Source: CAYLJO01 sp964383905 (GTDB lineage: Bacteria > Acidobacteriota > Blastocatellia > Pyrinomonadales > Pyrinomonadaceae). From it: 27,809 bases of DNA. This document shows positions 16,287-24,941 of this stretch, one piece after another (position 1 is the first letter of the stretch; every line of letters starts with the position of its first letter). The DNA lies in assembly GCA_964383905.1 (NCBI GenBank), contig CAYLJO010000067.1:1-27809 (forward strand). Reading direction: 5' to 3'. A model generated the notes under the pieces. It was not told where the DNA came from. It was given only the letters and a program-made list of their open reading frames with translations, and did not search any database. Made by a program: the position numbers and the translations under genes.

Positions 16287-18353
16287 ATGAGTGCGTCAAC
16301 ATCACAAGAAGCGAACAAGAGGGCGAGCAACATAGCCACCGACCTGGATCAACTTTGCATCAACACCATTCGCACCCTCGCGCTCGACGCCGTGCAGAAG
16401 GCCGAATCCGGTCACGCCGGATTGCCGCTCGGCGCGGCGCCCATGGCTTACGTATTGTGGACGCGCTTCCTGCGCCACAACCCCAGAAATCCCAAGTGGG
16501 AGAACCGCGACCGCTTCCTGCTCTCGGCCGGGCACGGCTCGATGCTCCTCTACGCGCTCCTCTACCTGACGGGCTACGACCTCCCGCTCGAGGAGCTGAA
16601 GAATTTCCGGCAGTGGGGGTCGAAGACGCCGGGCCATCCTGAATACGGTCTGGCGCCGGGGGTGGAGATCACCACCGGGCCGCTGGGGCAGGGCTTCGCC
16701 AACGGCGTCGGCATGGCGATGGGCGGGGCGCACCTCGCGGCGAAGTTCAACAAGGAGGGGTTCCCGCTGATTGACCATTACGTTTATGCCATCGTCTCCG
16801 ACGGCGATCTGATGGAGGGTGTGGCCTCGGAAGCCGCGTCGCTCGCCGGCCATTTGAAGCTCGGGAAATTAATCTACCTCTACGACGATAATCACGTCAC
16901 CATCGAGGGCTTCACCAGCCTGGCTTTTACAGAAGAGGTGCCGAAGCGTTTCGAGGCCTACGGCTGGCATACGCTCACCGTCGAAGACGGGAATGATCTG
17001 GACGCGATAGACCGCGCGATCCGCGACGCGCAATCGGTCGGTACGCGCCCGTCGCTCATCTCCGTCAAGACGACCATCGGCTACGGCATGCCGACGGCCG
17101 GCACGCGCAAAGCCCACTCGGACGCGCCTGGCGAGGAGGCCGTGCGCGAGACCAAGCGCCACCTCGGCTGGCCCGAAGATAAGACATTCTATGTGCCCGA
17201 CGAAGCGTTGGCCCACTTTCGGGAAGCTATCGAGCGCGGCGCGCAGGCAGAAAACGACTGGAACGCGCTCGTCAAAAAATACGAGCAGAAGCACCAGGAT
17301 TCGGCCCGCGCGTGGCGTGCGACGATGAGCCCGGATTTGCCCAAAGGGTGGGAAGAGCACCTGCCGGCATTCGAGAACGCGAAGCCGATGGCGACGCGCC
17401 AGGCTTCCGGCGAAGTCATCAACGCGCTGGCGCCTCACATGCCGATGCTCTTCGGCGGCTCGGCCGATCTCGGCCCCTCAACTAATACCGACATCAAAGA
17501 CGGCGGCAGCTTTGAGCCGGGCTCCTACGAGGGGCGCATCATCCACTTCGGCGTGCGTGAGCACGCGATGGGCGCGACCATGACGGGCATCAGCTTAAAC
17601 GGCGGTCTGATCCCCTTCGGCGCGACCTTCCTGACCTTCTCCGATTACATGAAACCGGCGATCCGGCTGGCGGCGCTCTCCGAGGTCCAGGTCATTTACG
17701 TCTTCACGCACGATTCCATCGGCCTGGGTGAAGACGGGCCGACGCACCAACCGATTGAACAGTTGGCGGGGCTGCGGGCGATACCGCACCTCTATGTGAT
17801 CCGGCCGGCGGACGCGCACGAGACGCGGGAGGCCTGGCGCATCGCCATCCTGCGGCGCCATGTACCGACGGCGCTGGCGCTCACGCGGCAAAAACTTCCA
17901 TTGATCGATCGCACACTTTACGCCGGGGCCGACGGCGCGCGGCGCGGCGCTTACATTCTCGCCGAAGCCGAAGGGGCAAAGGGCGATAAGGTGGAACCCA
18001 AACTGATCCTGATCGCCACCGGCTCCGAGATCCCACTTGTGCTTGAAGCGCGCGAAACGCTGCAAAAGGAGGGCACGCCGGCTCGTGTCGTATCCATGCC
18101 GTGCTGGGAGTTGTTTGATGAGCAATCAAAGGAGTACCACAACGAAGTGCTGCCGACTTCGGTCACGGCGCGGCTCGCGGTGGAAGCTGGCGTACGCCAG
18201 GGCTGGGATAAATACGTCGGCTCACAGGGTGATGTTATTTGTCTCAACCGCTTCGGCGGCTCCGCGCCCGGCGATGTGGCGATGCGCGAGCTGGGGTTCA
18301 CGGTCGAGAACGTCTTGCAGCACGCGCGGGCTTTGCTCGGAGGACGATCATAG
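16287..18353 (+). CDS. tkt: Transketolase
   Basis: This 688-aa protein matches full-length bacterial transketolase (about 660-690 aa). It moves two-carbon units between ketose and aldose phosphates using thiamine diphosphate. The N-terminal domain shows GPLGQGFANGVGMAMG, the ThDP-Mg motif S171-D-G-D-L-M-E-G178 and Y199-D-D-N-H. The Pyr domain carries the catalytic Glu E425 (GVREHAMGA) and H475-D-S-I-G-L-G-E-D-G-P-T-H-Q-P. The C-terminal domain runs to the end without truncation. An AGGAAGGA-type ribosome site precedes the ATG. It lies between the FGGY kinase and rpiB with gaps of 50 and 31 nt, consistent with a single transcript. Confidence 0.97.
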   Translation: MSASTSQEANKRASNIATDLDQLCINTIRTLALDAVQKAESGHAGLPLGAAPMAYVLWTRFLRHNPRNPKWENRDRFLLSAGHGSMLLYALLYLTGYDLPLEELKNFRQWGSKTPGHPEYGLAPGVEITTGPLGQGFANGVGMAMGGAHLAAKFNKEGFPLIDHYVYAIVSDGDLMEGVASEAASLAGHLKLGKLIYLYDDNHVTIEGFTSLAFTEEVPKRFEAYGWHTLTVEDGNDLDAIDRAIRDAQSVGTRPSLISVKTTIGYGMPTAGTRKAHSDAPGEEAVRETKRHLGWPEDKTFYVPDEALAHFREAIERGAQAENDWNALVKKYEQKHQDSARAWRATMSPDLPKGWEEHLPAFENAKPMATRQASGEVINALAPHMPMLFGGSADLGPSTNTDIKDGGSFEPGSYEGRIIHFGVREHAMGATMTGISLNGGLIPFGATFLTFSDYMKPAIRLAALSEVQVIYVFTHDSIGLGEDGPTHQPIEQLAGLRAIPHLYVIRPADAHETREAWRIAILRRHVPTALALTRQKLPLIDRTLYAGADGARRGAYILAEAEGAKGDKVEPKLILIATGSEIPLVLEARETLQKEGTPARVVSMPCWELFDEQSKEYHNEVLPTSVTARLAVEAGVRQGWDKYVGSQGDVICLNRFGGSAPGDVAMRELGFTVENVLQHARALLGGRS

Positions 18354-18384
18354 TATCAGCTTGACCTAATGCGAGGGCCATAAT

Positions 18385-18861
18385 ATGCGAATCGCTGTCG
18401 GCGCAGATCACGGAGGCTTTCCGCTCAACGAGCGTGTGATAGACGAGCTGCGTGCCAAGGGACATGAAATTACGGATTTCGGCACACACGACGGAACCAA
18501 GCCGGATGATTACCCGGATTATGCGCTCGCGGTGGGCCAGGCTGTACAGAGTGGACAGGCGGATGTCGCCGTGCTCATTTGCGGCAGCGGCGTCGGCGCG
18601 GCCGTCGCCGCCAACAAGCTTCGCGGCGTGCGCGCGGCCCTTTGCAGCGACACCTACTCGGCGCATCAATCGCGCGAGCATGATGATTGCAACGTCCTCT
18701 GCCTGGGCGCGCGTGTCGTCGGGGTGGAACTCGCGATGGATATTGTGCGCGCTTTCGTCGCCGCGCGCTTCACCGGTGAGGAGCGCCACCGCCGGCGACT
18801 GGCGAAAATCGCCGACATCGAAAAGATGAGAGATGAAAGAGGAGACGCGGAGAGGGGGTAA
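18385..18861 (+). CDS. rpiB: Ribose-5-phosphate isomerase B
   Basis: RpiB interconverts ribulose 5-phosphate and ribose 5-phosphate. The 158-aa sequence aligns by residue number with E. coli RpiB: ADHGG at 7-11, catalytic C66 in ICGSGVG, and ring-opening H99 in SAHQSREHDD. GAGG lies 8 nt before the ATG. Together with transketolase it supplies the non-oxidative pentose phosphate steps. Residues 150-158 (DERGDAERG region) are encoded by the left arm of an inverted repeat, so the usual about 149-aa protein has gained a short repeat-derived tail. Confidence 0.96.
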   Translation: MRIAVGADHGGFPLNERVIDELRAKGHEITDFGTHDGTKPDDYPDYALAVGQAVQSGQADVAVLICGSGVGAAVAANKLRGVRAALCSDTYSAHQSREHDDCNVLCLGARVVGVELAMDIVRAFVAARFTGEERHRRRLAKIADIEKMRDERGDAERG

Positions 18862-18940
18862 CCAGAGAGACACCGAGACTGAGGAGACGCGGCGACGCGG
18901 GGACAAAACTTCACTTCTCTGCGTCACCGCTCTTTTCATC
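18832..18940. repeat. Imperfect inverted-repeat element between convergent rpiB and the lipid kinase gene
   Basis: 18832-18854 (GATGAAAGAGGAGACGCGG, continuing with GAG) pairs with 18917-18940 with a few mismatches. The purine-rich left arm and pyrimidine-rich right arm resemble those of the elements at 63/512 and 6387/6531. The rpiB stop codon lies just beyond the left arm. The element fills the space between two convergent genes and could act as a bidirectional transcript end. Confidence 0.7.
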
Positions 18941-18952
18941 CTTAATCCTTTA

Positions 18953-19936
18953 TTATACTGCCACTCGTAACGCGCGCGGCATCACGTGAAACTCCGCGGG
19001 CGTGTGCCCACGCACATTACCGTCAGCCTCTATCAGAAGTCCATCTTCAGGCGCGAAGGTTTCCACGCGCACACGCGTGGCTGTCATCACGCGCACATTT
19101 TTGTTCGCCAGGTGCTCGCCGCGGCGGATGCGTGGCAGCTCGCGCATGACCGTCGCGCGCGTGATGCCGCAAGCTATCAGAACGTCCACCTTACCGTCGT
19201 CCACCAGCGCACCGGGAGCGAACATCATGCCGCCGCCGGCGTAAATACCGTTGGCGACGGCCAACAGATTTGACGCGCATTCAATCACCCCGCTCTCGTC
19301 GGTCGAGATGCGCACCCGGCGCTCCCGCCAGAAGGCGAGCGCGCCACAGGCCGCCGCAACGAACCGAGCTTCGCCCGGCAACTGCCTCATCAAGCCGTTC
19401 TGCGCCGCCACCCGGCGTGCCACTTCCGCGCCCAGCCCAAGGGTCACAACGTTGAGGCAGATTAATTCGCGCGCGCCCTCATTCACACTCCCGTAAATCA
19501 GATCGACGATGCGGGTCGCGCCCTCACGGCGACAGTGCGCGACGAATCGCTTCAACCATTCATCCACGGACTCGCGCCTGCCGGCGAGACCCCGCGCGAA
19601 ATCATCGCCTGTCCCGGCAGGCAATATGGCCAGCGTCGCGTCCCGGTCAATCAGTGAGGGTAGATCGCTTTCGGTGTGCCCGGAGCTCTTTGTGGGCTCA
19701 AAAAATCCGGCGGCTGCTTCGCTCAATGTGCCGTCGCCGCCCACCACGCCGATGGTACGGTAGCCCGCTTTAAGAGCCGCGCGCGTCGCGGTCGTGGCAT
19801 CGCCCGGACGCGTCGTTTCGTGCACGTCGAAGCCGATCCTGTTCTGCCTGAGCACGGCCCTGATATGAGGCCATACCCGGCGGGCTTTGGCGGCCGTCTG
19901 GTTGATGATAATCAGCGTGCGGGACGAGGCGTTCAT
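18953..19936 (-). CDS. Diacylglycerol kinase-family lipid kinase (YegS/DgkB-like)
   Basis: The 327-aa protein has the DAGK catalytic signature G66-G67-D68-G69-T70 and the nucleotide-site motif P106-A-G-T-G-D-D-F-A-R, followed by the second domain with LGLGAEVA, YAGGGMMFAPGA.VDDGKVDV and a C-terminal EADGN. This is the standard two-domain arrangement of bacterial lipid and sphingosine-type kinases at the usual length of about 300 aa. It would phosphorylate diacylglycerol or a similar lipid at the inner membrane face; the exact substrate cannot be read from sequence. A GTG at 19945 adds three residues, but the ATG at 19936 places the first strand (RTLIIINQTA) as in relatives. It diverges from the oxidoreductase gene across 84 bp containing a 12-bp palindrome. 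Confidence 0.92.
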   Translation of the reverse strand: MNASSRTLIIINQTAAKARRVWPHIRAVLRQNRIGFDVHETTRPGDATTATRAALKAGYRTIGVVGGDGTLSEAAAGFFEPTKSSGHTESDLPSLIDRDATLAILPAGTGDDFARGLAGRRESVDEWLKRFVAHCRREGATRIVDLIYGSVNEGARELICLNVVTLGLGAEVARRVAAQNGLMRQLPGEARFVAAACGALAFWRERRVRISTDESGVIECASNLLAVANGIYAGGGMMFAPGALVDDGKVDVLIACGITRATVMRELPRIRRGEHLANKNVRVMTATRVRVETFAPEDGLLIEADGNVRGHTPAEFHVMPRALRVAV

Positions 19937-19979
19937 GTGCGCCACACTTTATCATAGTGAGACGGACGCGCTATTTGAT

Positions 19980-19991
19980 GGTAAGCTTACC
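19980..19991. promoter_or_regulatory. Perfect 12-bp palindrome in a divergent intergenic spacer
   Basis: GGTAAGCTTACC is fully self-complementary and lies between the lipid kinase (minus) and quinone oxidoreductase (plus) genes. It is a possible operator for one or both, but a palindrome this short may be chance. Confidence 0.35.
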
Positions 19992-20020
19992 TCATTCATA
20001 TTCTAAGGAGCTGAGACGAG

Positions 20021-21037
20021 ATGAAACGTGAGATGATGCGCGCCGTCACCATTGTTTTGCACGGCGGCGTGGAAGGACTCGAAGTACGCGAGGTCTTACG
20101 CCCCGCGGATGCGACCGCCGATCGCGTGCGCGTGCGTGTTCACGCGGCGGCCCTGAACCGCGCCGACATCCTTCAGCGGAAGGGCCATTATCCTGCGCCG
20201 CCCGGCGCGCCACAGGACATTCCGGGAATGGAGTTCGCAGGTGAAGTTGAGCAGGTCGGGGATGAGGTGCGCGCGTGGCGTGCCGGCCAGCGCGTATTCG
20301 GCATCACGGCGGGCGGGGCGCAGGCCGACTACGTAGTTGTGCCGGAACACACGCTCGCGGAGATCCCCGCCAACCTTGACTGGGCCGAAGCGGCCGCCGT
20401 GCCCGAGGTTTTCATCACGGCCCACGACGCGCTGTTTACGCAGGCTGGACTTGAGATGGGCGAGCGCTTACTGGTCCACGCCGCCGGATCAGGCGTCGGC
20501 ACCGCCGCCGTACAGCTAGCGCACGCCGCCGGGGCGATCGTCTATGGCACGTCGCGCACGGCTGAAAAACTCGAAAGGGCGCGCGCCTATGGTCTTGATG
20601 AGGCAGTCGCGGTTGGCGACAACCCGGCAGTCTTCGCCGGTGCCGTGCGCGAATGGACGAATGGTGCAGGCGTCAACGTGATCCTCGATCTGGTCGGGGG
20701 GCCATACCTCGCCGCCAACCTCGACGCGCTGGCGCTCAGGGGCCGGCTGATACTTGTCGGAACAACCGGGGGCGCCAGCGCGCCGCTCGATTTCAGACAG
20801 GTGATGGGGAAAAGGCTGCGTATCACGGGTACTGTCCTGCGGGCGCGCAGCGCGGAGGAAAAGGCGAGTGCCACACGCCGCTTCGCCGCGCACGTCGTGC
20901 CGCTCCTGGCTCGCGGCACGGTGCGTCCCGTGATAGATAAAATCTACAGGATCGACGAGGTGCGCGCGGCGCACGAACGTCTCGAATCGAACGCGAGCTT
21001 TGGTAAGATTCTGTTAATGATTGCTGATGAAAAGTAG
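20021..21037 (+). CDS. NAD(P)H-quinone oxidoreductase, PIG3 family (zinc-free MDR)
   Basis: This 338-aa medium-chain dehydrogenase lacks the zinc ligands of alcohol dehydrogenases. The N-terminal block (ALNRADILQRKGHYPAPPG) is typical of the PIG3/TP53I3 quinone oxidoreductase group. The Rossmann fold has H153-A-A-G156-S-G158-V-G160. It would reduce quinones or similar electrophiles with NADPH in the cytoplasm. AAGGAG at 20005-20010 supports the start at 20021; an ATG at 20036 is also possible. The M1 aminopeptidase gene begins 29 nt downstream and may be cotranscribed, although the two have no evident shared task. Confidence 0.93.
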   Translation: MKREMMRAVTIVLHGGVEGLEVREVLRPADATADRVRVRVHAAALNRADILQRKGHYPAPPGAPQDIPGMEFAGEVEQVGDEVRAWRAGQRVFGITAGGAQADYVVVPEHTLAEIPANLDWAEAAAVPEVFITAHDALFTQAGLEMGERLLVHAAGSGVGTAAVQLAHAAGAIVYGTSRTAEKLERARAYGLDEAVAVGDNPAVFAGAVREWTNGAGVNVILDLVGGPYLAANLDALALRGRLILVGTTGGASAPLDFRQVMGKRLRITGTVLRARSAEEKASATRRFAAHVVPLLARGTVRPVIDKIYRIDEVRAAHERLESNASFGKILLMIADEK

Positions 21038-21066
21038 TCGGAAGACTTTTAGGCCATAAGAGATCG

Positions 21067-23733
21067 ATGACATTACGTTTAATTCTCATATCAACGTTGA
21101 TCACGCTCGCATGCAGCGTTCTTCACGGCGCGGAGCACGATCAAAATGCTGACCCTTCGCCGGGCGTGGCGCGCGACCTGGCGCGATGGCGGGCGGCCCA
21201 TTACGGCAACGTACGCTATGCGCTGCGCCTCGTGCTCGCCCCCGGTGCCGAGATGCTTCGCGGCGCGGAAGAGATTCACGTGACGCTCGATGCGGAAGCG
21301 GATCAGTTCGTTCTCGATTGGCGGGTGGCCGCGGCCAAACAGAACCAGCCGCAGGCGCGCGTTTGGGAAGTGGAAGTTAATGGTCGCCCTGTGGGCGATG
21401 CCCGGCAGGTCAACGATCATATCTTGATCCCGGGCGCGCATCTCGTGAAGGGTGAGAATGTCGTGCGACTCCGGTTCGAATCGCCGATCAGCACGTCGGG
21501 GAGCGCCGTGACGCGCTACCTGGACCGCGAGGACAAGTCGGAGTACATCTATACGCTCTTCGTGCCGGCGGACGCGAGCACGGCCTTCCCCTGCTTCGAC
21601 CAGCCGGACTTGAAGGCGCGATTCACGCTCGACATCACCGCGCCCGAATCATGGAAGGTGGTCACCAACACCGGCATCGATAAAACTCTCCCTTCCGACT
21701 CGAAGGGGACTTCGCGCGTGCGGTTTCTGCAGACGGAGCCGATCAGCACCTACCTTTTCGCGTTCGCCGCCGGCCCTTTCGCAGAGTTTCGTGATGATTC
21801 GTCCGCCACTGCGCTCCGCATGTTTGTGCGTAAATCCAGGGAGGAGCGCGCGCGCAGGGAGGCGGCGGAAGTCTTTCGCCTTAACCGTGAGGGGCTCAGG
21901 TTTCTCGCCCGCTATTTCGATCTCAAATTTCCGTTCCCCAAATATGACCTCGTCATCGTGCCGGAATTCGCTTACGGCGGGATGGAGCACGCCGGCGCGA
22001 CATTCTTACGCGAGGAGTCGATCCTGTTCCCATCCGACCCGACCGCCAACGACCTGCTGTCGCGCGCCGAGGTCATCTTTCACGAAGCGGCCCACCAGTG
22101 GTTCGGCGACCTGGTGACAATGCGCTGGTTCGACGACCTGTGGCTGAAAGAGGGCTTCGCGACGTTTATGGCGTACAAAACGATCGAAGCTGTGATGCCG
22201 CAGTACAACGCGTGGAAGGCCTTCTACCAGCGCACCAAGCCCGCCGCCTATTTAACGGATGCGACTAAGGGGACGACGCCCATCTTCCAGGAGATCGCGA
22301 ACCTCTCGGCGGCGAAATCCGCTTACGGCAACATCGTCTATCGCAAGGCCCCTTCGATGCTCCGGCAGGCGGAGTTCTTTTTAGGCCCTGACAAATTTCA
22401 ACAGGCCGTCCGCCGATTTCTCAAAGAGCATGCTTTCGGTAATGCGGAGTGGGCCGACCTGGTGCGGGCCTTTGAGCGCGTATCCGGCCGGCAGCTTGAC
22501 GCGTGGGCCGCCGCGTGGGTGAGGCGGCGCGGCATGCCCGACGTGCGCGTTGATTGGAGCGCCGATCAAAATGGTCGCATCAGCCACCTAATACTGAGAG
22601 AGGAAGACGTGTTGCACGAAGGCGGCGCATGGCCCGTGCGCGTCAAAGTTCTCCTGGCCTATCCAGATGCTCCGGCGGAAACATTGACGGTGATGCTCGG
22701 CGGCGCCGGAGAGACGCGCGTCGCGGAAGCCATTGGCAAGCGTCGCCCCGCCTACATCTTCGCTAATGATGAGGATTACGGCTACGGCCGTTTCCTGCTC
22801 GACGAAAAGAGCCGGCCCGCCGTCATTGAGGGGCTCGGGGCGGTGCGTGATGATTTCCTTCGCGCGCTGCTGTGGGGGTCGCTGTGGGACAGTGTGCGCG
22901 AAGCCGAGCTCGCCCCCTCCGCTTACATTGATCTCGGCCTCAGGCTCGTGCCAGCAGAGCAGGACGAAGTGACGGTGCAGAGCATCCTCGGCCGCATCAG
23001 AACAGCCTTTAATTACTACCTCTCCGCGGCGCAGATGAAAGAGACGGCGCCGCCGCTCGAGCGCGCTCTCGCCGGCCGCATGTTGAGTGCCGAAACACCC
23101 GGGCTGCGCATCACCTACTTTCGCGCTTTCCAGTCGATCGCCACGACCGCGCAGGCGCGCGCCACCCTCAAAAAGATTCTCCGCGGCGAAATCAAGATTC
23201 CCGGCATGACGTTGCGCACGCGCGACCGCTTCAACATCGTCACCGCGCTCCTTGAGCGCAATGACGCCGAGGCCCCGGCGCTGCTCGAAGAGCTACGCGC
23301 GGCGGAGACGAGCGACGACGCGCAGCGCTACGCCTTCGCGGCGGGCGCGGCCTTGAGAAGTAGGGCAACCAAGGAGAGATATTTCAACGCATATCTCAAC
23401 GATTCGAAGCTTGCCGAGAGCTGGATCGAGGCGAGCGTTGGGCCGTTTAATACCATTCAGCAATCAGATCTCACGCTCCCCTTTCTCGAACCGGCGCTCC
23501 AGGATCTGCCCGCCCTCAAGCGTACCCGTAAGATATTTTTCGTCAATGACTGGCTGGCCTCTTTCGTCGGCGGGCAGTGCAGCGAGAGCGCCCTCGCCGT
23601 GACGCAGGATTTCCTGCGCCGTGAGCAGTCGCTCGATCGCGACCTCCGCCTCAAGGTGCTGGAAGTGACGGACGGACTCGAACGCTGCGTGCGTATCAGA
23701 GAGAGGTACGCGCACGAAACGGTCGCCAGATAA
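21067..23733 (+). CDS. Exported M1-family aminopeptidase
   Basis: The 888-aa protein starts with a signal peptide (LILISTLITLACSVLHGA/EH). The M1 zinc site is complete: H339-E340-A-A-H343 and E362 (WLKEGFAT), spaced HExxH-x18-E. The exopeptidase motif that is usually GxMEN reads G304-G-M-E-H308, a variant seen in some M1 subfamilies, which may alter N-terminus recognition. A C-terminal ERAP1-like helical region occupies about residues 560-880, so the protein is full length. It should trim N-terminal residues from peptides in the periplasm or outside the cell, possibly downstream of proteases such as the subtilase in this window. The ribosome site is weak (AAGAGA region). Confidence 0.95.
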   Translation: MTLRLILISTLITLACSVLHGAEHDQNADPSPGVARDLARWRAAHYGNVRYALRLVLAPGAEMLRGAEEIHVTLDAEADQFVLDWRVAAAKQNQPQARVWEVEVNGRPVGDARQVNDHILIPGAHLVKGENVVRLRFESPISTSGSAVTRYLDREDKSEYIYTLFVPADASTAFPCFDQPDLKARFTLDITAPESWKVVTNTGIDKTLPSDSKGTSRVRFLQTEPISTYLFAFAAGPFAEFRDDSSATALRMFVRKSREERARREAAEVFRLNREGLRFLARYFDLKFPFPKYDLVIVPEFAYGGMEHAGATFLREESILFPSDPTANDLLSRAEVIFHEAAHQWFGDLVTMRWFDDLWLKEGFATFMAYKTIEAVMPQYNAWKAFYQRTKPAAYLTDATKGTTPIFQEIANLSAAKSAYGNIVYRKAPSMLRQAEFFLGPDKFQQAVRRFLKEHAFGNAEWADLVRAFERVSGRQLDAWAAAWVRRRGMPDVRVDWSADQNGRISHLILREEDVLHEGGAWPVRVKVLLAYPDAPAETLTVMLGGAGETRVAEAIGKRRPAYIFANDEDYGYGRFLLDEKSRPAVIEGLGAVRDDFLRALLWGSLWDSVREAELAPSAYIDLGLRLVPAEQDEVTVQSILGRIRTAFNYYLSAAQMKETAPPLERALAGRMLSAETPGLRITYFRAFQSIATTAQARATLKKILRGEIKIPGMTLRTRDRFNIVTALLERNDAEAPALLEELRAAETSDDAQRYAFAAGAALRSRATKERYFNAYLNDSKLAESWIEASVGPFNTIQQSDLTLPFLEPALQDLPALKRTRKIFFVNDWLASFVGGQCSESALAVTQDFLRREQSLDRDLRLKVLEVTDGLERCVRIRERYAHETVAR

Positions 23734-23746
23734 GCAGCTTTCTCTG

Positions 23747-23950
23747 TCAGCGGGCGGCTGGCGGCGGCACTCGCTCGTCCGACTTCTTCTGTAGGCGATT
23801 CGCCGCCTCGTTCGTCACGATGCACGTGCCGTACACCTTTTCCTGCGTGAGCTTGCGTAGGAGCTGCAAAGCCGCCTGGTAGGTCAGCCCGGACGCCTCG
23901 CCGCCGCGTTCGCTGATTACGGCCCACCGTGGTTCATCGATTTCACCCAT
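23747..23950 (-). CDS. Small uncharacterised protein (67 aa)
   Basis: The ORF from ATG 23950 encodes MGEIDEPRWAVISERGG, then a GLTY...AALQLLRKL helix and ...GTCIVTNEAANRL. It has an ordered alternation of strand (RWAVISE), turn, helix and strand (GTCIVT), ending in a Lys/Pro-rich tail. I recall similar short ORFs in Acidobacteriota but cannot confirm a family. AGGA lies 11 nt before the ATG. The frame stays open upstream to 24052, but that part lacks a ribosome site and looks random. It is convergent with the aminopeptidase gene, separated by 13 nt. Function is unknown. Confidence 0.6.
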   Translation of the reverse strand: MGEIDEPRWAVISERGGEASGLTYQAALQLLRKLTQEKVYGTCIVTNEAANRLQKKSDERVPPPAAR

Positions 23951-24328
23951 CAATGCGGTTTTCCTGAGATGATTTGATCGCTTACAAAGTCTATCGAAAG
24001 GCTGTCTTAAAGGCCAAGCGCGTCGTTGACGAATGAATAGAGCCGTTCGCATCCATCAAACCCTCAGATGCACCCCAAGCGATGCAAGCAGGAGTAAGAA
24101 GCTTCGGACTATTGAGGATATTGTTTGTCAGTTGGCCTGAAAGGCGGCGCGCCCTCGCCACGCGCCGCCCCTCAGTTGGAATACACCCCATAAAATGGAG
24201 TGCATCCGACTGATTATGACGTAGCGATATGCCTCCTTTTGCAAAACGACCTGTCACCCATGAGGGTTAAAATATGAAGTTTCGTGGGAATTATTTCAAA
24301 CCAGGACACCACCCTTTTCGGCCTTACC
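23951..24328. other. Intergenic region upstream of the ATP synthase promoter
   Basis: I find no gene here. It contains a strong stem-loop at 24143-24169 and a weaker hairpin around 24183-24201 (CACCCCAT / ATGGAGTG with one mismatch). A structured leader or small RNA is possible but not demonstrated. Confidence 0.5.
24143..24169. other. GC-rich stem-loop of unknown role
   Basis: GGCGGCGCG (24143-24151) and CGCGCCGCC (24161-24169) pair perfectly around a 9-nt loop. The heptamer CAGTTGG occurs on each side (24129 and 24173). There is no T-run on either strand, so it is not a standard intrinsic terminator. Confidence 0.5.
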
Positions 24329-24358
24329 TTGACTGGTTGTGAAAATGCGTGCTAGACT
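24329..24358 (+). promoter_or_regulatory. Promoter of the ATP synthase operon
   Basis: TTGACT at 24329-24334, an 18-bp spacer and TAGACT at 24353-24358 preceded by TGC (extended -10). Initiation near 24365 gives a leader of about 77 nt to the ATG of the b' subunit at 24442. This also excludes the GTG at 24349 as a translation start. Confidence 0.65.
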
Positions 24359-24441
24359 TGCAAGCTTTTGATACGCTTGTATTTTCTAGTATTAGCAACC
24401 TGTGCACTGTAACTTGCTCGTGTCGGGCTGACCGCAGCGTT

Positions 24442-24936
24442 ATGATCTTTCTGGGCTTCGCCGAAAACTCTATCCAACTTGTGCCTGACGGCACTCTCTT
24501 TATTCACATCACGCTCATCCTGGTGATGGTGGCTGTTCTGAATGCCACGCTGTTCAAGCCGATCAATCGCATCCTCGCGGAGCGTGATCGTCGCACCCGC
24601 GGGCGTTTCGGTGAAGCGAAAGAGACGCTGCGGAGCGTGGAAGAGAAGATGACTCAGTACGAACGTACTTTGCGCGAAGCGAGGGCCGAGGGCTATCGCC
24701 GGATGGAGCAGGAACGCGCCGAGGCGCTCGTCGAACGGCAAGCCAAGTTGAACGCGGCGCGCGAGGCGATTGATCGTTCGCTGACGGCAGAGAAAGAGTC
24801 GGTACAGGCGCAAGCGGAAGAGGCCCGGCAATCACTTCAACGCGCCGCGCGCCAGATCGCGGCTGAGATCGGCACACACATTCTTCGCCGCCCGCTTAAC
24901 GATCGGACGGTCTCAGGTCTCAGCTCAGGCTTATAA
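24442..24936 (+). CDS. atpF: ATP synthase F0 subunit b' (first b-type subunit)
   Basis: This 164-aa protein has one N-terminal membrane helix (about residues 18-38, LFIHITLILVMVAVLNATLF), the conserved KPINRILAERD turn, and then a long charged coiled coil rich in Ala, Glu and Arg. It forms the peripheral stalk with the next gene's product, linking F0 subunit a to F1 delta/alpha. The open frame begins at a GTG at 24349, but that codon overlaps the -10 box, so ATG 24442 is the start. It leads the operon, and the second b-type gene begins 5 nt after its stop. The pairing suggests a b'/b heterodimer as in cyanobacteria and alphaproteobacteria. Confidence 0.9.
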   Translation: MIFLGFAENSIQLVPDGTLFIHITLILVMVAVLNATLFKPINRILAERDRRTRGRFGEAKETLRSVEEKMTQYERTLREARAEGYRRMEQERAEALVERQAKLNAAREAIDRSLTAEKESVQAQAEEARQSLQRAARQIAAEIGTHILRRPLNDRTVSGLSSGL

Positions 24937-24941
24937 TTTTC

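Noticed and set aside
15778..16305. Minus-strand frames across the FGGY kinase gene
   Set aside because: Shadow of a well-supported gene on the plus strand.
24349..24441. GTG-initiated extension of the ATP synthase b' subunit
   Set aside because: The GTG overlaps the -10 box of the promoter, and the extra 31 residues do not resemble b subunits.
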